Assembly (NCBI GenBank): GCA_947629195.1
Contig: CANRCS010000047.1
Location: 1 to 7,544, forward strand
Direction of reading: 5' to 3'
From: an uncultured Bacilli bacterium
GTDB lineage: Bacteria > Bacillota_I > Bacilli_A > RF39 > UBA660
DNA: 7,544 bases
A program made the position numbers and the translations under genes. Below, one piece after another: positions 6,249 through 7,544 of this stretch. Numbering within the stretch: position 1 is the first letter of the stretch; each line of letters starts with the position of its first letter. The notes under the pieces were generated by a model, which was given only the letters and a program-made list of their open reading frames with translations, did no database searches and had not been told where the DNA came from.

Positions 6249-7232
6249 ATGAGAATATCTATACTTGGAACAGGAAGTTTTGCATCTGCTATCGCACAAG
6301 TTTTAACTGACAATAATAATGAAGTATTATTGTGGACAAATGATGTAAAACAAATAAATGAAATAAATAGTAAACATACAAATAAAATGTATTATGATAA
6401 CTTTAGATTTACTAATTTAGTAAGAGCAACTGATAATTTAGAAGAATTACTTGAATATTCTAATATAGTATTTGTTGTTATACCTTCAAAAATAATTAGT
6501 GATGTTACTAAAAGAATGAATAAAATATTAAAAAAACTAAATAAAAAAATTCATATTGTAAATTTATCTAAGGGTATGGACTATAAAAATATGATAACTA
6601 TTTCTCAAATAATAGAACAAAATATTGATAAAAATTATATAGATGCCATATATTCTATGACTGGACCTACGTTTGCTAAAGAAGTAATTGAAAGAAAAAT
6701 ATCAAAATTTACTTTAGCTACTAAATATTCCAATACTAAATTAATAAAAAGTATTTTAGAAAACGAATATATAATTATAGAAGATTCAAAGGATATTATA
6801 GGAATTGAAGTATTATCATCAATTAAAAATATAATTGCTCTAGCAGCGGGTATATTAGATGGATTAGGTTATAAAGAGAATACTCATGCCATTTTAATTA
6901 CAAGTGGTATTGCAGAATTTCAAAAAATTGCCCCATTTTTTAATATGAAATTAGATACATTATTATCAGTATCTGGAATAGGTGATTTAGTTTTAACTGC
7001 ATCTTCTAAAACAAGTAGAAATTATCTTACAGGTAAGAAAGTTGGAGAAGGGCTAGATGTAAATAAATCAATTGAAACAACTAAAACTGTTGTTGAAGGT
7101 GTGGAATGCGCTAAAGTAATGTATAAATTTTCAAGAAAACATGAGATTAAATTACCTATAACAGAAGCAGTATATAACATTTTTTATAAAGATAAAAGTC
7201 CAAAAGAAGAAATATTAAAAATATTCAAATAA
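6249..7232 (+). CDS. gpsA: Glycerol-3-phosphate dehydrogenase [NAD(P)+], GpsA
   Basis: GpsA reduces dihydroxyacetone phosphate to sn-glycerol 3-phosphate in the cytoplasm, supplying the backbone for phospholipids. The N-terminal Rossmann domain shows ILGTGSFASA (5-14), NLSKGMD (105-111) and TGPTFAKEV (138-146). The C-terminal catalytic domain shows GIEVLSSIKNIIALAAGI (185-202), SGIGDLVLTASSKTSRN (242-258), VVEGVECAK (281-289) and LPITEAVYNIF (302-312). Catalytic and substrate-binding residues known from the family are present: K193, N194, D246, T250, R257, N258. Departures from the usual sequence are GxGxxA instead of GxGxxG in the cofactor loop (A12), Ser219 in the usual ITRG motif, and a C-terminus that ends soon after ITEAVY (327 residues, against about 345 in B. 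subtilis). AAAGGAG (6233-6239) is nine bases before the ATG, inside the end of der. It is co-transcribed with der and followed by a spoVIF-like gene. Confidence 0.95.
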   Translation: MRISILGTGSFASAIAQVLTDNNNEVLLWTNDVKQINEINSKHTNKMYYDNFRFTNLVRATDNLEELLEYSNIVFVVIPSKIISDVTKRMNKILKKLNKKIHIVNLSKGMDYKNMITISQIIEQNIDKNYIDAIYSMTGPTFAKEVIERKISKFTLATKYSNTKLIKSILENEYIIIEDSKDIIGIEVLSSIKNIIALAAGILDGLGYKENTHAILITSGIAEFQKIAPFFNMKLDTLLSVSGIGDLVLTASSKTSRNYLTGKKVGEGLDVNKSIETTKTVVEGVECAKVMYKFSRKHEIKLPITEAVYNIFYKDKSPKEEILKIFK

Positions 7233-7258
7233 CAAATTTTAACTTTCTACATATATTA
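7231..7258 (+). promoter_or_regulatory. Possible mother-cell (sigma-K or sigma-E) promoter for the spoVIF-like gene
   Basis: CATATATTA (7250-7258) fits the sigma-K -10 consensus CATAnnnTA at every fixed base. AACA (7231-7234) fits the short sigma-K -35 (mACm), with 16 bases between its AC and CATA. The same -10 matches the sigma-E consensus CATACAnT at all but one fixed base, so the two mother-cell factors cannot be separated. B. subtilis spoVIF is reported to depend on sigma-K. The start would fall near 7264-7266, at the ribosome binding site. The motif is short and could be chance in AT-rich DNA. Confidence 0.4.
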
Positions 7259-7274
7259 ATGTAGGAGGTTTTTT
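7241..7274 (+). promoter_or_regulatory. Hairpin enclosing the spoVIF Shine-Dalgarno, followed by a T run
   Basis: AACTTTCTACAT (7241-7252) and ATGTAGGAGGTT (7259-7270) form 12 continuous pairs in RNA, two of them G-U (7244:7267 and 7246:7265), with a six-base loop. AGGAGG (7263-7268), the ribosome binding site of the gene at 7276, is wholly in the 3' arm. TTTTTT (7269-7274) starts within the stem and runs past it. On a transcript arriving from gpsA this should occlude the site, and it may also act as an intrinsic terminator. The inverted repeat is seen directly; its function is inferred. Confidence 0.6.
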
Positions 7275-7275
7275 C

Positions 7276-7518
7276 ATGAAATTTAGCGATGATTTTTTCA
7301 ATAAAGTTGAAAAGAAAACAAACGTAAATAAACAAACAATTTTAGACCTTGCCAAAAAAGTTCAAACTTCAAATATGAAAGATGAAAATACTATTAGGGA
7401 TTTGGTAAAAGAAATTGGTTCTATAACTGGTAAGAGTGTATCTAAGGAAAGAGAAGATAAAATTGTAAAAGCAGTTATAGGAGATAAAGTTCCTAAAGAT
7501 TTGGATAAATTTGTATAA
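7276..7518 (+). CDS. spoVIF: Stage VI sporulation protein F-like small protein
   Basis: In B. subtilis SpoVIF (YjcC) is a small mother-cell protein needed for proper spore coat assembly and resistance. The 80-residue protein has the family pattern: FFNKVEKKTNVNKQTILDLA (7-26), KDENTIRDLVKEIG (35-48), GKSVSKEREDKIVKAVI (52-68) and a closing VPKDLDKF (72-79). It is soluble, rich in Lys, Asp and Glu, probably all helical, and has no signal peptide or membrane segment. ATG 7276 follows AGGAGG (7263-7268) at seven bases, but that site is buried in a hairpin. A mother-cell promoter-like motif overlaps the same hairpin. It lies 43 bases after gpsA and is followed by a hairpin, so it ends the der-gpsA cluster. 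The identification rests on remembered family similarity over a short protein. Confidence 0.78.
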   Translation: MKFSDDFFNKVEKKTNVNKQTILDLAKKVQTSNMKDENTIRDLVKEIGSITGKSVSKEREDKIVKAVIGDKVPKDLDKFV

Positions 7519-7544
7519 ACCTAAGCTTAAAAATTAGTTTAGGT
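7519..7544 (+). terminator. Probable intrinsic terminator after the spoVIF-like gene (cut by the window edge)
   Basis: ACCTAAGCT (7519-7527) pairs with AGTTTAGGT (7536-7544) as nine continuous pairs with one G-U (7525:7538) and an eight-base loop. It begins one base after the TAA stop, the usual place for a rho-independent terminator. The T run that would confirm it lies beyond the window. The extra A residues before the stem could lengthen it if T residues follow. Confidence 0.65.

Noticed and set aside
1..7544. CRISPR array, insertion sequence, tRNA or rRNA, riboswitch or phage genes
   Set aside because: No regularly spaced repeats, transposase-like frames, tRNA-like folds or long structured leaders. 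The genes fill the window, the largest gap being 110 bases.

Overview
This window is very AT-rich DNA from an endospore-forming member of the Bacillota (Firmicutes). The evidence is a complete GerA-type germinant receptor operon, a SpoVIF-type sporulation protein, strong Shine-Dalgarno sequences complementary to the Bacillota 16S 3' end, and codons dominated by A and T. All three receptor genes end in TGA, so TGA is a stop codon here and the Mycoplasma/Spiroplasma code (TGA = Trp) does not apply. An uncultured, low-GC, spore-forming Bacilli or Erysipelotrichia-like lineage fits best, but the lineage is inference.

Layout. Positions 11-3719 (minus strand) hold a three-gene germinant receptor operon transcribed in the order A, C, B, the order seen in the B. 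subtilis gerK operon. The genes overlap by 4 bases (A/C, ATGA) and 1 base (C/B, TGATG), so translation is probably coupled. A 110-base divergent gap (3720-3829) carries a good sigma-A-type promoter for the rightward gene. No convincing promoter for the receptor operon was found there. Positions 3830-4882 (plus) encode a membrane-anchored DUF3048/YerB-family protein. Positions 4940-6247 encode the ribosome-assembly GTPase Der, preceded by its own sigma-A-type promoter. One base later gpsA (6249-7232) begins, encoding glycerol-3-phosphate dehydrogenase. After a 43-base gap comes a small gene (7276-7518) that resembles spoVIF, then a hairpin that probably starts a terminator and runs to the window edge.

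How the genes work together. The left half serves spore germination: an inner-membrane receptor senses nutrients in the dormant spore. The right half is a vegetative housekeeping pair (ribosome assembly, phospholipid precursor synthesis) followed by a late sporulation gene. The der-gpsA neighbourhood also sits next to sporulation genes in B. subtilis (spoIVA).

The most interesting signal is the gpsA-spoVIF gap. A 12-pair hairpin (two G-U pairs) buries the whole spoVIF Shine-Dalgarno sequence in its 3' arm and is followed by a T run. A mother-cell sigma-factor-like -10 motif (CATATATTA) lies inside the same hairpin, so a transcript starting there would lack the 5' arm. This suggests a compact switch that keeps spoVIF silent on read-through mRNA and translates it only from a sporulation-specific start. 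It is a hypothesis from sequence alone. No wholly new gene system is evident; the other genes are recognisable conserved families.
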